From assembly GCF_904067045.1 (NCBI RefSeq), contig NZ_CAJFDC010000001.1, forward strand, positions 620,001 to 684,000: a DNA stretch of 64,000 bases, in the 5' to 3' direction. A program made the translations under genes and the position numbers. Positions 49,331 through 57,776 of the stretch are shown piece after piece. Below the pieces are notes generated by a model, which was not told where the DNA came from, did not search any database, and saw nothing but the letters and a program-made list of their open reading frames with translations. The DNA is from Pseudomonas sp. FEN. GTDB taxonomy: Bacteria; Pseudomonadota; Gammaproteobacteria; Pseudomonadales; Pseudomonadaceae. Within the stretch, counting starts at the first letter, position 1. Each line of letters begins with the position of its first letter.

Positions 49331-49774
49331 ATGACTATTCTTCCATTCATCCTACTCAGTCTATTTGCCGGTTTTGCCGTTCCTCTGCAAGCCGGAACAA
49401 ATGCAAAACTGGGCAGCTTACTCGGACACCCTTTATGGGCAACTGCAGTTTCATTGTTCGTCAGCTCGCTAGTACTTATAATTGTGATTCTCCTCGTCAA
49501 GGCACCTCGTCCTAACGTGGCACAATTACAAGAAGGTCCCTGGTGGATCTGGATGGGTGGAGTCGCCGGCGTTTTTTATATCACCATCGCCTTGCTGATG
49601 GCTCCTCGCCTTGGCGCGCTCAACTTCATCATGGCGGTATTGATTGGCCAACTGATTATTTCAATAGCCATTGACTACTTTGGCCTACTGGGTTTCCCCA
49701 GACAGCTCATCAACACACAAAAAACCATCGGCGTACTGGTTGTTATCGGAGGTTTCTTTATCGCGACACGCTAA
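49331..49774 (+). CDS. YdcZ-family DMT permease
   Basis: 147-residue integral membrane protein of the YdcZ (DUF606) group in the drug/metabolite transporter superfamily. About five helices are predicted, with PFILLSLFAGFAVPLQAGTN at the start, PLWATAVSLFVSSLVLIIVI, GGVAGVFYITIALLM and KTIGVLVVIGGFFIATR at the end. Function unknown; such small permeases probably work as dimers. It is AT-richer than moaC and lies 90 bases upstream of toxA on the same strand, so it could have been acquired together with the toxoflavin genes. Confidence 0.85.
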   Translation: MTILPFILLSLFAGFAVPLQAGTNAKLGSLLGHPLWATAVSLFVSSLVLIIVILLVKAPRPNVAQLQEGPWWIWMGGVAGVFYITIALLMAPRLGALNFIMAVLIGQLIISIAIDYFGLLGFPRQLINTQKTIGVLVVIGGFFIATR

Positions 49775-49787
49775 TAAAAAAGCAATA

Positions 49788-49824
49788 CGGGTCACCGAAA
49801 CAGAAGATTTCTTATGTTCCCGTG
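49788..49824. promoter_or_regulatory. Imperfect inverted repeat before toxA
   Basis: ACGGG...CCCGT outer arms and an imperfect inner stem GAAACAGAAG / CTTATGTTC, between ydcZ and toxA. It lacks a following T-run, so it is a possible operator or leader structure rather than a terminator. Confidence 0.35.
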
Positions 49825-49864
49825 TCAGGGATTGACAACAACCAAAAGACTACACAGGTGAGTA

Positions 49865-50605
49865 ATGACTACCCAAACTGCGACTTATGACACTATTGGC
49901 GAACGCTTCGAGTCGTTTACCGACAGTGCTTCCCAACGCGCCGTCGAAACTGCGACTTTCTTCCATATGGTCGGCGACGTCAAAAACAAGTCCGTGCTGG
50001 ACTTGGCTTGCGGGTTCGGCTATTTCGGTCGCGAGCTCTATCACCAAGGCGCCAGCAAAGTGGTCGGTGTGGATATTTCCGCAGCCATGATCGAGTTGGC
50101 CCGCAAAGAGTCGGCCCGCAACAAAGAAGCCATCGAATACCACGTTTCCAATGTCTGCGACATGGGTGTGCTGGGGCAATTCGACCTCATCACCGCAGCC
50201 TGGTTGTTCAACTACGCACAATCCCCCAGAGAACTGGACAAGATGTTCCAGGTCGTCGCCCAGAACCTGGCCCCAGGTGGCAAGGTGGTCGCCTATACGG
50301 TGGACCCCGACTTCGAGCTGCAACGCGGCAACTTCACCAAGTACGGCGTGCATGTACTGACCGAAGAAGCCCATGAAGGCGGTTTTCGTTACAACGCCGA
50401 GTTCGTCACCCAGCCCCCCAGCCCGTTCACCTTTCATCGCTGGAGCCGCGATTTATACGAGCGGGCCATCATGAAGGCAGGCTTCTCCAGGTATCAGTGG
50501 CAGAAGCCGATCATCTCCGAAGCCATTCGGACCAAGCACCCGAAGGGTTACTGGGATGACTTCGAAAAAAACTGCCTGCAAACCGGGTTGATCTGCACCC
50601 GTTGA
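49865..50605 (+). CDS. toxA: ToxA, toxoflavin N-methyltransferase
   Basis: 246-residue SAM-dependent methyltransferase. The motif-I glycine loop VLDLACGFGYFG is at residues 44-55 (acidic D46), followed by VVGVDISAAMIELARKES and FDLITAAWLFNYA. In Burkholderia glumae ToxA performs both N-methylations that turn 1,6-didemethyltoxoflavin into toxoflavin. It heads a set with a SUMF1-like gene, GTP cyclohydrolase II, a WD40 protein and a RibD-like enzyme, which is the diagnostic gene content of toxoflavin clusters. Assignment rests on cluster content plus family. Confidence 0.88.
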   Translation: MTTQTATYDTIGERFESFTDSASQRAVETATFFHMVGDVKNKSVLDLACGFGYFGRELYHQGASKVVGVDISAAMIELARKESARNKEAIEYHVSNVCDMGVLGQFDLITAAWLFNYAQSPRELDKMFQVVAQNLAPGGKVVAYTVDPDFELQRGNFTKYGVHVLTEEAHEGGFRYNAEFVTQPPSPFTFHRWSRDLYERAIMKAGFSRYQWQKPIISEAIRTKHPKGYWDDFEKNCLQTGLICTR

Positions 50606-50674
50606 AGATCAAGCAGGAACCGTGACACCACGTTCGGGCTCTTTTCAACCATCCAGTAGCAGGAAAACAGCACT

Positions 50675-51682
50675 ATGACATCCAAGGGGTTTACCCATTG
50701 GCCGGTATTTGACGGCCCCCTGACCGCTGAAATGTCCGACAGAGAACTGATGGGACTGCCGGCAGGTTTCCAGGCGAGTCTTGATCCCAGGCTGCCGCTT
50801 TCAGCCTGGCGACAACTGAGCGAGGAATCGGCCAGGCAACTCGCCAGCCGCGTGGAAACCCCCGGCACGCCCCTGCCTTTTCGCCTCGCAGCCGCCCGAC
50901 TGCTGGCGCTGACCATGGACCCGCGCCTGGACGTACTCAATCCACCAATGATCCTCATCGAAGGCGGCGCCATCGAGATCGGACTTGCGGAGTCCGCGGT
51001 CGACCAGGTTATGCGGGACATGCAGGGTCTAGGGTTGGATCGTACCTGGATCGAAAAGGAAGTTCCCCGCCACCCGGTATGGCTCAATCCCTACGCCATA
51101 GGTAAGTACCCGGTGACCAACCTGGAATACCGTGCCTTTCTCGAGAGTTCGGGCCAGGCACGCCTCCCGGAAAGCTGGTCATTCGGGCAATTTCCTGTCG
51201 AACGTGCCAATCACCCGGTCTACGGACTCAGCGCCGACGACGCCGATGCCTATGCCGCCTGGCTAACCGAATCCACCGGACGCTCATTCCGCCTGCCGAC
51301 CGAAGCTGAATGGGAGTTTGCCGCGGCAGGGCCGCAGAACCTGGAGTATCCCTGGGGCAACACCTTTGTCCCCAACCACGCCAATACCGCTGAAATGGGT
51401 CTGTTCATGACCACGCCAGTGGGCCTGCTGGCTGAGGGCACCTCGCCTTTCGGCTGCATGGACATGGCCGGTAACGTTGAAGAGTACGTATCCGACAACT
51501 ACGCGCCCTACCCCGGCGGTCGGGCAATTGTCGATGACCTGGTCACCGTCGTTGGCACCCACCGCGTTGCCAGGGGCGGCAGTTTTACCCGATTTCGCGA
51601 CCTGACCCGCAATTGTCGGCGACACGGCAAATACCCGCGCGAAATCTACGTCATGGGGTTTCGACTCGCAGAAACCCTCTGA
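50675..51682 (+). CDS. toxD: ToxD, SUMF1-like protein of toxoflavin synthesis
   Basis: 335-residue protein. The C-terminal two-thirds is a formylglycine-generating-enzyme (SUMF1) fold: HPVWLNPYAIGKYPVTNLEY, RLPTEAEWEFAAAGPQ, YPWGN, GCMDMAGNVEEYVSDN, RVARGGSFTRFRD. The two copper-binding cysteines of true FGEs would fall in the GGSF segment but are Arg and Thr here, so sulfatase maturation is excluded. In the known toxoflavin pathway ToxD is required but its step is not settled. Order here is toxA-toxD-toxB-toxC-toxE, different from the toxABCDE order in B. glumae. Confidence 0.83.
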   Translation: MTSKGFTHWPVFDGPLTAEMSDRELMGLPAGFQASLDPRLPLSAWRQLSEESARQLASRVETPGTPLPFRLAAARLLALTMDPRLDVLNPPMILIEGGAIEIGLAESAVDQVMRDMQGLGLDRTWIEKEVPRHPVWLNPYAIGKYPVTNLEYRAFLESSGQARLPESWSFGQFPVERANHPVYGLSADDADAYAAWLTESTGRSFRLPTEAEWEFAAAGPQNLEYPWGNTFVPNHANTAEMGLFMTTPVGLLAEGTSPFGCMDMAGNVEEYVSDNYAPYPGGRAIVDDLVTVVGTHRVARGGSFTRFRDLTRNCRRHGKYPREIYVMGFRLAETL

Positions 51683-51755
51683 CCCCGAAAGTCCCGATTT
51701 CACAAAGTCCCTATTTCAAAAAAACACACGTTCCCGAAGAACGGAAGGAAGTCCT

Positions 51756-52349
51756 ATGAGTCGCCTAAGCGTAAGAAATCACGTAGACATACCTCTGAAC
51801 GAAGCTTCCAATCCCGGCACCTTTTACAGTTTCAGCGGATTAGACAGTGCCCACGAGCATATTGTTATCAAACTGGGACCTGACAATAAGAATAGTCCAC
51901 TGGTACGCATTCACTCCGAATGCCTGACGGGCGACGTCTTCAGCTCACAACGCTGTGACTGTGGCCCTCAATTGAACGAATCCATCTTACGCATGCAAGA
52001 GGAAGGCGGCTACCTGATTTACCTGCGGCAAGAAGGTCGTGGTATTGGCTTATACGCCAAATTGGACGCCTATCGTCTTCAGGACAGCGGCATGGATACC
52101 TTCGAGGCCAACACACATCTGAACTTCCCTGAAGACGACCGCGACTTCTCCATGGCTGCCGATATGTTGAAAGCCCTGAATATTCATAATTGCAAGCTGA
52201 TCACCAACAACCCGGAGAAAATCAAAGCCCTTGTCGACAATGGTATCAACGTCGACAGCATCATCCCCACCGGGGTGTTCCTGACTCGACACAACACCCA
52301 TTACCTGCAAGCAAAAATAGACAAGAAAAATCATCTAATTAATATTTAA
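51756..52349 (+). CDS. toxB: ToxB, GTP cyclohydrolase II
   Basis: 197-residue RibA-type GTP cyclohydrolase II. The zinc site C56-x10-C67-x-C69 lies in SECLTGDVFSSQRCDCG, and the catalytic core contains IYLRQEGRGIGLYAKL. It opens the imidazole ring of GTP to give the diaminopyrimidine shared with riboflavin synthesis, the first step of toxoflavin synthesis. The duplicate of a housekeeping enzyme inside a secondary-metabolite cluster gives a dedicated supply. Its codons are AT-richer than core genes, as in the rest of the cluster's 5' half. Confidence 0.92.
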   Translation: MSRLSVRNHVDIPLNEASNPGTFYSFSGLDSAHEHIVIKLGPDNKNSPLVRIHSECLTGDVFSSQRCDCGPQLNESILRMQEEGGYLIYLRQEGRGIGLYAKLDAYRLQDSGMDTFEANTHLNFPEDDRDFSMAADMLKALNIHNCKLITNNPEKIKALVDNGINVDSIIPTGVFLTRHNTHYLQAKIDKKNHLINI

Positions 52350-52427
52350 AACAATACTGCGATTTATCTCTGAAAATCGTTTTGGTCATCCGAAACATGC
52401 CAACTTCAGTATCAAGGATACCTATTC

Positions 52428-54131
52428 ATGAAACATTTCGGTCCTATTAGCGGTATTGCCACATTCAAAGATATTTATGTCGCCACCGCCGGTTACGACA
52501 ACCAGGTCATTCTCTGGGACGCCAAGACCAAGACCCCTATTCAGCGGGTACTGCACGATCACTTGGCCAATCAGTGTGCCTTCAACGCCAGCGGTACTCT
52601 GTTGGTCAGCGCCAGCAGCGACTATACCGCACGCGTCTGGGAGGTCCCCTCATTGCGCTTGAAAAGCGTTCTGATCGGTCATGACGATGACATTGAAATG
52701 GCGGCGTTTTCGCCTGACGGTCAGACCATTGCCACCTGCTCCCGTGACCACAGCATTCGCTTATTCAACCTCACGGGTCAAACCCTGAAGATCCTCAACG
52801 GCCACAGCGCCGATGTGATCTCGGTATGCTGGGCGGCCGACGGTGAAACCCTGGTATCGAGCAGCGACGATGGCTCAATCCGGCGCTGGGACTTCCGGAC
52901 CGGACAACAGTTGGACATCATCGACCTGGGTGGCGTGGAAACCGACACCGTGGCGCTGTCACGCGAAGGCATCATTTTTGCCGGTGACGATGAAGGCAAA
53001 CTGTCGATCATCAGCCCTACCGGCAGCCACCTGCAACTGGCGCACGCGGCGGGGATCAAGCGCATTATCTGGGACGATGCCCAGCGTTTGCTGATCAGCC
53101 TGAGCTATGATCGCTGCGTGATGCTCTGGCACCTGAACAGTGACAACCAGCTGGTCAAGACCGCCGAAACGTCGCTGCCAAGCATCATCTGGCCGCGCAG
53201 TTGCGCACTGCTGGGCACCAACCAGATCGCCTTCGTGACCTTCGGTTCGAGCTACGCCACTTGGAACTTCCACAACCAGGCCTGGGACCTGGACGCCATC
53301 GACCCCGCCATCAGCCTCAATGCCGTAACCATGGTCGGTGAAGATATCTATAGCATCGGTGACGCCGGCATCCTGCAGATCAATGGCCAGCCAAGCACCA
53401 AGGCGGGCAGCCTGTGCAACTTCCTTTTACCCTTCGGTGACAACGTATTGACCGGCGGCCAGATGGGTACGGTATTCGACGCCCGCACCGGACAAACCAT
53501 CTACCAGCATCGCTCACCGCTGAACTGCGGCACGACCTTCCACAAAGATGGCAAACCGCATGCAGCCATCGGGACCTACACTGGCGAAGCGCTGATTTTC
53601 TGTCTGGACGCTGGGCAGCCGCGCTTTCTCAGCGCAGTGCGCATGCACGAGAACGCCATCAAGGGTATCGCCGCGGACGAGACCTACCTCTTCAGTGTCT
53701 GCGCGACCGCGGCAGCGGCGTTTTTCCGTATCGCCGACTTCGAACTGCAAACCTATCTGGACAGAGCCCACGACCGGATCTCCAATGGCTGCACGCAGAT
53801 AGAAGGCGGTTTCGCCAGTATCGGTCGCGACTTGAAGCTGCGGCTATGGCAGGAAGGCACAAGCGAAGTCTACGAAACGCCACACCATCATTCGATCAAG
53901 TGCATTGCTATCTCCAAGGATCGCAAGCTAATCGCCACCGGCAGCTACGGAGGCACCGTCGCACTGTTCGATCTCGTCACACGGACCTGGTCCAAAGTCA
54001 CTAAGCCGACCGCCAGCGGCATTTCCTGCCTGTCCCATGACGCCGAGGGCAGTGGATTCCTGGCCAGCGCCTACGACGGACGCATCTATCCGATCAGCAC
54101 CCACACCTCGTCGCAGCGATACGTGTCATGA
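52428..54131 (+). CDS. toxC: ToxC, WD40-repeat protein
   Basis: 567-residue protein made of WD40 beta-propeller repeats. Clear blades include SGTLLVSASSDYTARVWEV, DGQTIATCSRDHSIRLFNL, DGETLVSSSDDGSIRRWDF and RKLIATGSYGGTVALFDL. There is no catalytic motif; ToxC of B. glumae is essential for toxoflavin but has no known activity, so a scaffold for ToxA/D/E is possible. The length would suit two seven-bladed propellers. Its stop overlaps the toxE start (ATGA), showing translational coupling. Confidence 0.88.
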   Translation: MKHFGPISGIATFKDIYVATAGYDNQVILWDAKTKTPIQRVLHDHLANQCAFNASGTLLVSASSDYTARVWEVPSLRLKSVLIGHDDDIEMAAFSPDGQTIATCSRDHSIRLFNLTGQTLKILNGHSADVISVCWAADGETLVSSSDDGSIRRWDFRTGQQLDIIDLGGVETDTVALSREGIIFAGDDEGKLSIISPTGSHLQLAHAAGIKRIIWDDAQRLLISLSYDRCVMLWHLNSDNQLVKTAETSLPSIIWPRSCALLGTNQIAFVTFGSSYATWNFHNQAWDLDAIDPAISLNAVTMVGEDIYSIGDAGILQINGQPSTKAGSLCNFLLPFGDNVLTGGQMGTVFDARTGQTIYQHRSPLNCGTTFHKDGKPHAAIGTYTGEALIFCLDAGQPRFLSAVRMHENAIKGIAADETYLFSVCATAAAAFFRIADFELQTYLDRAHDRISNGCTQIEGGFASIGRDLKLRLWQEGTSEVYETPHHHSIKCIAISKDRKLIATGSYGGTVALFDLVTRTWSKVTKPTASGISCLSHDAEGSGFLASAYDGRIYPISTHTSSQRYVS

Positions 54132-55234
54132 GTCACTTCAGCGAAGTCGACTTTCAACACATGCAGCGTGCGTTGTCGTTGGCCGAGCTTGGCAGTCACT
54201 CCACCTGGCCCAATCCCCGGGTCGGGTGTGTGATCGCCCATGGCAGTCAAGTCGTGGGCGAGGGCTGGCATCGGCGTGCGGGAGGTCCCCACGCCGAAGT
54301 CTTCGCCCTGCGTCAGGCCGGTGCCCTGGCCAGGGGCGCGACCGCCTATGTCACGCTCGAACCCTGTAGCCATGTGGGTCGTACTGGCGCCTGTCACCAG
54401 GCGCTGATCGAGGCGGGTGTGCGTAAGGTGGTCATCGCCCACGAAGATCCGTTCAAGCAGGTCAACGGCCAGGGTATCGCCCAACTGCGGGCAGCCGGGA
54501 TAGAGGTCAACATCGGACTGTGCAAGGAGGCCGCCAGGGAACTGAACCGGGGTTTTCTATCCAGCGTGCAACACCGGCGCCCCTGGGTGCAATTGAAGAT
54601 GGGAATGAGCCTGGATGGACGCACCGCGCTGGGCAACGGAGCCTCGAAATGGATCACCAGCCCAAGGGCTCGCGAAGACGTTCAGTATTGGCGGGCCCGC
54701 AGTGCAGCGATTCTCACTGGCAGCGGCACGGTACTGGCGGACGATCCGTCGCTGACGGTGCGCCAATTGGCCTCCCCCGAGGCCATCGCTCCGCTGCGGG
54801 TCATTCTCGACAGTCAGCGTCGGGTGCCCACTTGCGCGCGAGTGTTCGATCAGCAGGCACCGAGCCTGCATGTGATACATGAAGACAGCCGTAGAGAAGC
54901 GCACGACAACGAAGACATATTGCGGCTCGGGGGCGATAGCAGCGGTCTTGACTTGGTGGCCCTGATGCGCCACCTCAGTGATCGTGGGATGCACGATATG
55001 ATGGTGGAGGCCGGCCCGACACTGGCCGGCAACCTGCTGCGCGCCGGCCTGGTGGACGAGTTGTTGCTGTATGTGGCTCCACGTCTGCTGGGCGACCTGG
55101 CCCGGCCGCTGCTGCATCTGCCTGCGTTTGAGAGTCTGGGAGACACGCTGGATTTCACCTTGTACGAGGTGATCCAGATAGGGCCCGATCTGCGCCTGCG
55201 CCTGCGCCCAGTTCAGTCCGCGAGCACGGCGTGA
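54128..55234 (+). CDS. toxE: ToxE, RibD-like deaminase/reductase
   Basis: 368-residue bifunctional protein like RibD. The N-terminal cytidine-deaminase-like zinc domain has H55-A-E57 (PHAEVFAL) and P79-C80-x8-C89 (LEPCSHVGRTGAC). The C-terminal reductase half has RPWVQLKMGMSLDGRTALGN and MMVEAGPTLAGNLLRAGLV. It acts on the pyrimidine made by ToxB, the second step shared with riboflavin. Its 3' end overlaps the convergent LysR gene by 22 bases. Confidence 0.9.
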   Translation: MSHFSEVDFQHMQRALSLAELGSHSTWPNPRVGCVIAHGSQVVGEGWHRRAGGPHAEVFALRQAGALARGATAYVTLEPCSHVGRTGACHQALIEAGVRKVVIAHEDPFKQVNGQGIAQLRAAGIEVNIGLCKEAARELNRGFLSSVQHRRPWVQLKMGMSLDGRTALGNGASKWITSPRAREDVQYWRARSAAILTGSGTVLADDPSLTVRQLASPEAIAPLRVILDSQRRVPTCARVFDQQAPSLHVIHEDSRREAHDNEDILRLGGDSSGLDLVALMRHLSDRGMHDMMVEAGPTLAGNLLRAGLVDELLLYVAPRLLGDLARPLLHLPAFESLGDTLDFTLYEVIQIGPDLRLRLRPVQSASTA

Positions 55235-56139
55235 GCTACCACTTGCTTGACCTGCTGCCGCAACCAGACATGCGCGGGGTCGTCACAGAAACGCGCGTGC
55301 CAGATCTGCACGAACGGAAAACACGGAATCGTGAACGGTGGCGGCAACTGGATCAGGTCCGAGTTCAACAGCGTGTCGTTCAGGGTCCGAGTGGCCACGG
55401 TGAGGATCAGGTCGGTATTGTGCAGCATGCTAGGCGCGGTACGCCAATGCGGCACACTCACGGCGATACGGCGGCGCAACCCTTCGGCGCGCAACAGACT
55501 ATCGACTTCGCCATGGGTCCCGCCATCCATCGACACCTGGATATGCGGCCGCGCGAGATAAGTCTCCAGGCTCAATCCGCTACCTGCGGGCAAGGTCCGC
55601 CGATCCAGGAGGCACGAGAAGCATTCCTCGAACAGAACCTCCATGGAGATGTCCGGGGTCAGGTTCGGGAACACCCCCAGCGCGAGATCGATCTTGCCCT
55701 GGGCAACCTGCTCGGTCATCACATGCCGACTGCCCTGCGTCACCAGCAACGTAGTGTTCGGCGCTTCACGGCGCAGCCGCACCAGCAGTCTGGGCAGGAC
55801 AATCGCCGCGCCATAATCGGACATCGCCAGATTGAACGTGCGCTGGGAACTGGCCGGATCAAAGTCGATGGTTCTACCGAACAAGGTTTCGATCTGACTG
55901 AGGATATCGCGCAGCGGTGCCTGAATACTCTGCGCCAGGGTGCTGAGTACCACCTCGCCGCCCTCGCGGATCAGCAGCGGATCGTCCAGCAGAACCCGCA
56001 GCTTACCCAGGGAGTGACTGATCGCCGGCTGACTCAGGTGCAAACGTGTACCTGTACGGGTGACGTGCCTTTCCGTCAGCAGCGCATCCAGCACCACCAG
56101 CAGATTCAAATCGATATTGCGCAGTAAGACCGTGACCAT
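55213..56139 (-). CDS. toxR: ToxR, LysR-type regulator of toxoflavin genes
   Basis: 308-residue LysR-type activator. The N-terminal winged helix-turn-helix is clear (LLVVLDALLTERHVTRTGTR, LHLSQPAISHSLGKLRVLL), followed by a two-lobed ligand domain. In B. glumae ToxR binds toxoflavin and activates both biosynthetic and efflux operons. The ATG at 56137-56139 was chosen from the family N-terminus; the frame is open 43 codons upstream over the divergent gene. It converges on toxE (22-base overlap) and is 48 bases from the divergent VOC gene, where its promoter must lie. Confidence 0.8.
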   Translation of the reverse strand: MVTVLLRNIDLNLLVVLDALLTERHVTRTGTRLHLSQPAISHSLGKLRVLLDDPLLIREGGEVVLSTLAQSIQAPLRDILSQIETLFGRTIDFDPASSQRTFNLAMSDYGAAIVLPRLLVRLRREAPNTTLLVTQGSRHVMTEQVAQGKIDLALGVFPNLTPDISMEVLFEECFSCLLDRRTLPAGSGLSLETYLARPHIQVSMDGGTHGEVDSLLRAEGLRRRIAVSVPHWRTAPSMLHNTDLILTVATRTLNDTLLNSDLIQLPPPFTIPCFPFVQIWHARFCDDPAHVWLRQQVKQVVAHAVLAD

Positions 56140-56187
56140 CCTGTCATTTCCAACCAGGGGAGCATCCTCCCGAACAAGGAGCAACAC

Positions 56188-56601
56188 ATGCTTCAACTCA
56201 AGCGGATTGTTGAAACAGCGCTGTATGTGAATGACCTCAGTCTTGCCAGAGACTTTTATGTCCGGCACTTCGAACTGGAGATCATGGCTGAGAGCAATGT
56301 CCTGGTTGCCCTCAACATTGGCGACCAGAATACCTTATTGCTATTCAGACGAGGGGCCTCTCTCGAAACCAAGTACCTGAGTGGTGGCGAAATCCCGCCT
56401 CATGACGCCAGCGGCCGCATTCACATCTGCTTCGCCATCGACAAATCGGACCTGCCCGCCTGGGAGCAGCGTCTACACCAGGCGGACATTGCCATTGAAG
56501 GTCGGACCCAGTGGCCCAGGGGGGGATCCAGCCTCTACTTCCGCGACCCCGACGCAAACCTCGTCGAACTGCTCACGCCAGGTTGCTGGCCGATTTACTG
56601 A
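56188..56601 (+). CDS. VOC-family protein, candidate toxoflavin self-resistance
   Basis: 137-residue vicinal-oxygen-chelate (glyoxalase/bleomycin-resistance) protein. The fold starts IVETALYVNDLSLARDFYVR and ends SSLYFRDPDANLVELLTPG, with the metal-binding Glu in the last strand. Toxoflavin is degraded by the VOC lyase TflA of Paenibacillus, and in P. protegens Pf-5 a cluster gene, toxM, encodes an enzyme making the same product. This gene sits at the matching place between ToxR and the pump, so it is a good toxM candidate. It lacks the length of TflA, so this is inference. Confidence 0.65.
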   Translation: MLQLKRIVETALYVNDLSLARDFYVRHFELEIMAESNVLVALNIGDQNTLLLFRRGASLETKYLSGGEIPPHDASGRIHICFAIDKSDLPAWEQRLHQADIAIEGRTQWPRGGSSLYFRDPDANLVELLTPGCWPIY

Positions 56602-56624
56602 ACTCTCTTCAAGGAAAGAAGCTC

Positions 56625-57776
56625 ATGTCCCACGTCAGTGCAGTCAGACGCACCGCCGCCCGGTCTCTCAGTATAGTATTGCTCGTCCTGTTATTGCTGG
56701 CGAGCCTGGCCTGGGGGGGTTGGCGCTGGACCCGCCCCAATGTCCCACATTACCCGGTCATACCGATAAAAGTCGCCGTGGCAACGGTCAGCAAGCAGCC
56801 CTTTATCCGATATCTGGAAGCCGTCGGCGAGTTAGAGGCCGTACAACAGGTCAGCGTACCCGCCGAGGTCGGCGGGCGTATTGTCCGTTTGCCCGTCGAG
56901 TCGGGCCAACGGGTCGAGCGCGACCAGGTGCTGGTCCAGCTCAATGATGCACCGCAGCGCGGCGATCTGGTCCGCTTGCAAGGCGAGCTGGAAAACACCC
57001 GGGTGAAACTCGAGCGCTCGCAGCGCCTGGTCAGCGTCAATGCCACCTCCAGGGAGGCTTACGACAATGCCCGAACCGAGTACATCACCGCCCAGGGCGC
57101 CTTGCAGACGATCAAGGCGCAGATTGACCAACGCACCATTCGTGCGCCCTTTTCCGGTGTCCTCGGTATCCGCAAGGTGCACCTGGGACAGTATGTGAAC
57201 CCTGGTGACATTCTGATCAACCTGGTCGGCGATCAAGGCCTTTACGTCAACTTCAGCGTCCCCGAACAGGCCCACTCGCAACTCAAACCCGGCAGTCCGT
57301 TGCAAGTGCAACTCGATGCGCTGCCCGACCGCCCCTTCGAAGCACGGGTCAGCTCTATCGACCCGGTCCTTGATAGCTCGCGCACTCTGAGCGTCCAGGC
57401 ACGGCTGCAAGCGCCAACCCCCGGCGCACTGCCGCGGATGTTCGCCCGGGTGCGGCTGGCCCAGCCCCTGCCTGCCAGCACCCTCAGCGTGCCGGAAACC
57501 GCCGTGACCTATAACGCCTATGGCGAAGATCTGTTTGTGGTCCAACCGCCCGCAGACGACCGGAGCCCACCAACCGTGCGCCGGGTTTCGGTAAAGACCG
57601 GCGAGCGTCGTGACGGTCGTGTGGTGATTAACGAGGGACTGTCGCTCGGCGAACAGGTGGTGATATCGGGACAGATCAAGCTCAGCGACGGCGCAGCCAT
57701 CGACCCCCTCGAACACAGCGTGCTGAACGATTCGATGCCGTCTTCCCAGGTTATGACTGCCGGAGGACACCTGTGA
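56625..57776 (+). CDS. RND efflux periplasmic adaptor (toxoflavin export)
   Basis: 383-residue membrane-fusion protein. An N-terminal anchor (SLSIVLLVLLLLASLAWGGW) precedes a barrel-sandwich lipoyl domain (QQVSVPAEVGGRIVRLPVES, then RTIRAPFSGVLGIRKVHLGQ) and an alpha-hairpin (about residues 125-190). The ATG at 56625 is preferred; the upstream frame overlaps the VOC gene. It overlaps the RND gene by 4 bases (GTGA). B. glumae exports toxoflavin by an RND system (ToxFGHI), so the substrate is inferred from linkage. Confidence 0.88.
   Translation: MSHVSAVRRTAARSLSIVLLVLLLLASLAWGGWRWTRPNVPHYPVIPIKVAVATVSKQPFIRYLEAVGELEAVQQVSVPAEVGGRIVRLPVESGQRVERDQVLVQLNDAPQRGDLVRLQGELENTRVKLERSQRLVSVNATSREAYDNARTEYITAQGALQTIKAQIDQRTIRAPFSGVLGIRKVHLGQYVNPGDILINLVGDQGLYVNFSVPEQAHSQLKPGSPLQVQLDALPDRPFEARVSSIDPVLDSSRTLSVQARLQAPTPGALPRMFARVRLAQPLPASTLSVPETAVTYNAYGEDLFVVQPPADDRSPPTVRRVSVKTGERRDGRVVINEGLSLGEQVVISGQIKLSDGAAIDPLEHSVLNDSMPSSQVMTAGGHL

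Noticed and set aside
50675..51682. SUMF1-like protein as a sulfatase-activating formylglycine enzyme
   Set aside because: Both copper-binding cysteines are absent and no sulfatase gene is nearby; the toxoflavin context fits better.
56188..56601. VOC protein as a fosfomycin or bleomycin resistance enzyme
   Set aside because: The family is broad and the toxoflavin locus gives a more specific hypothesis.
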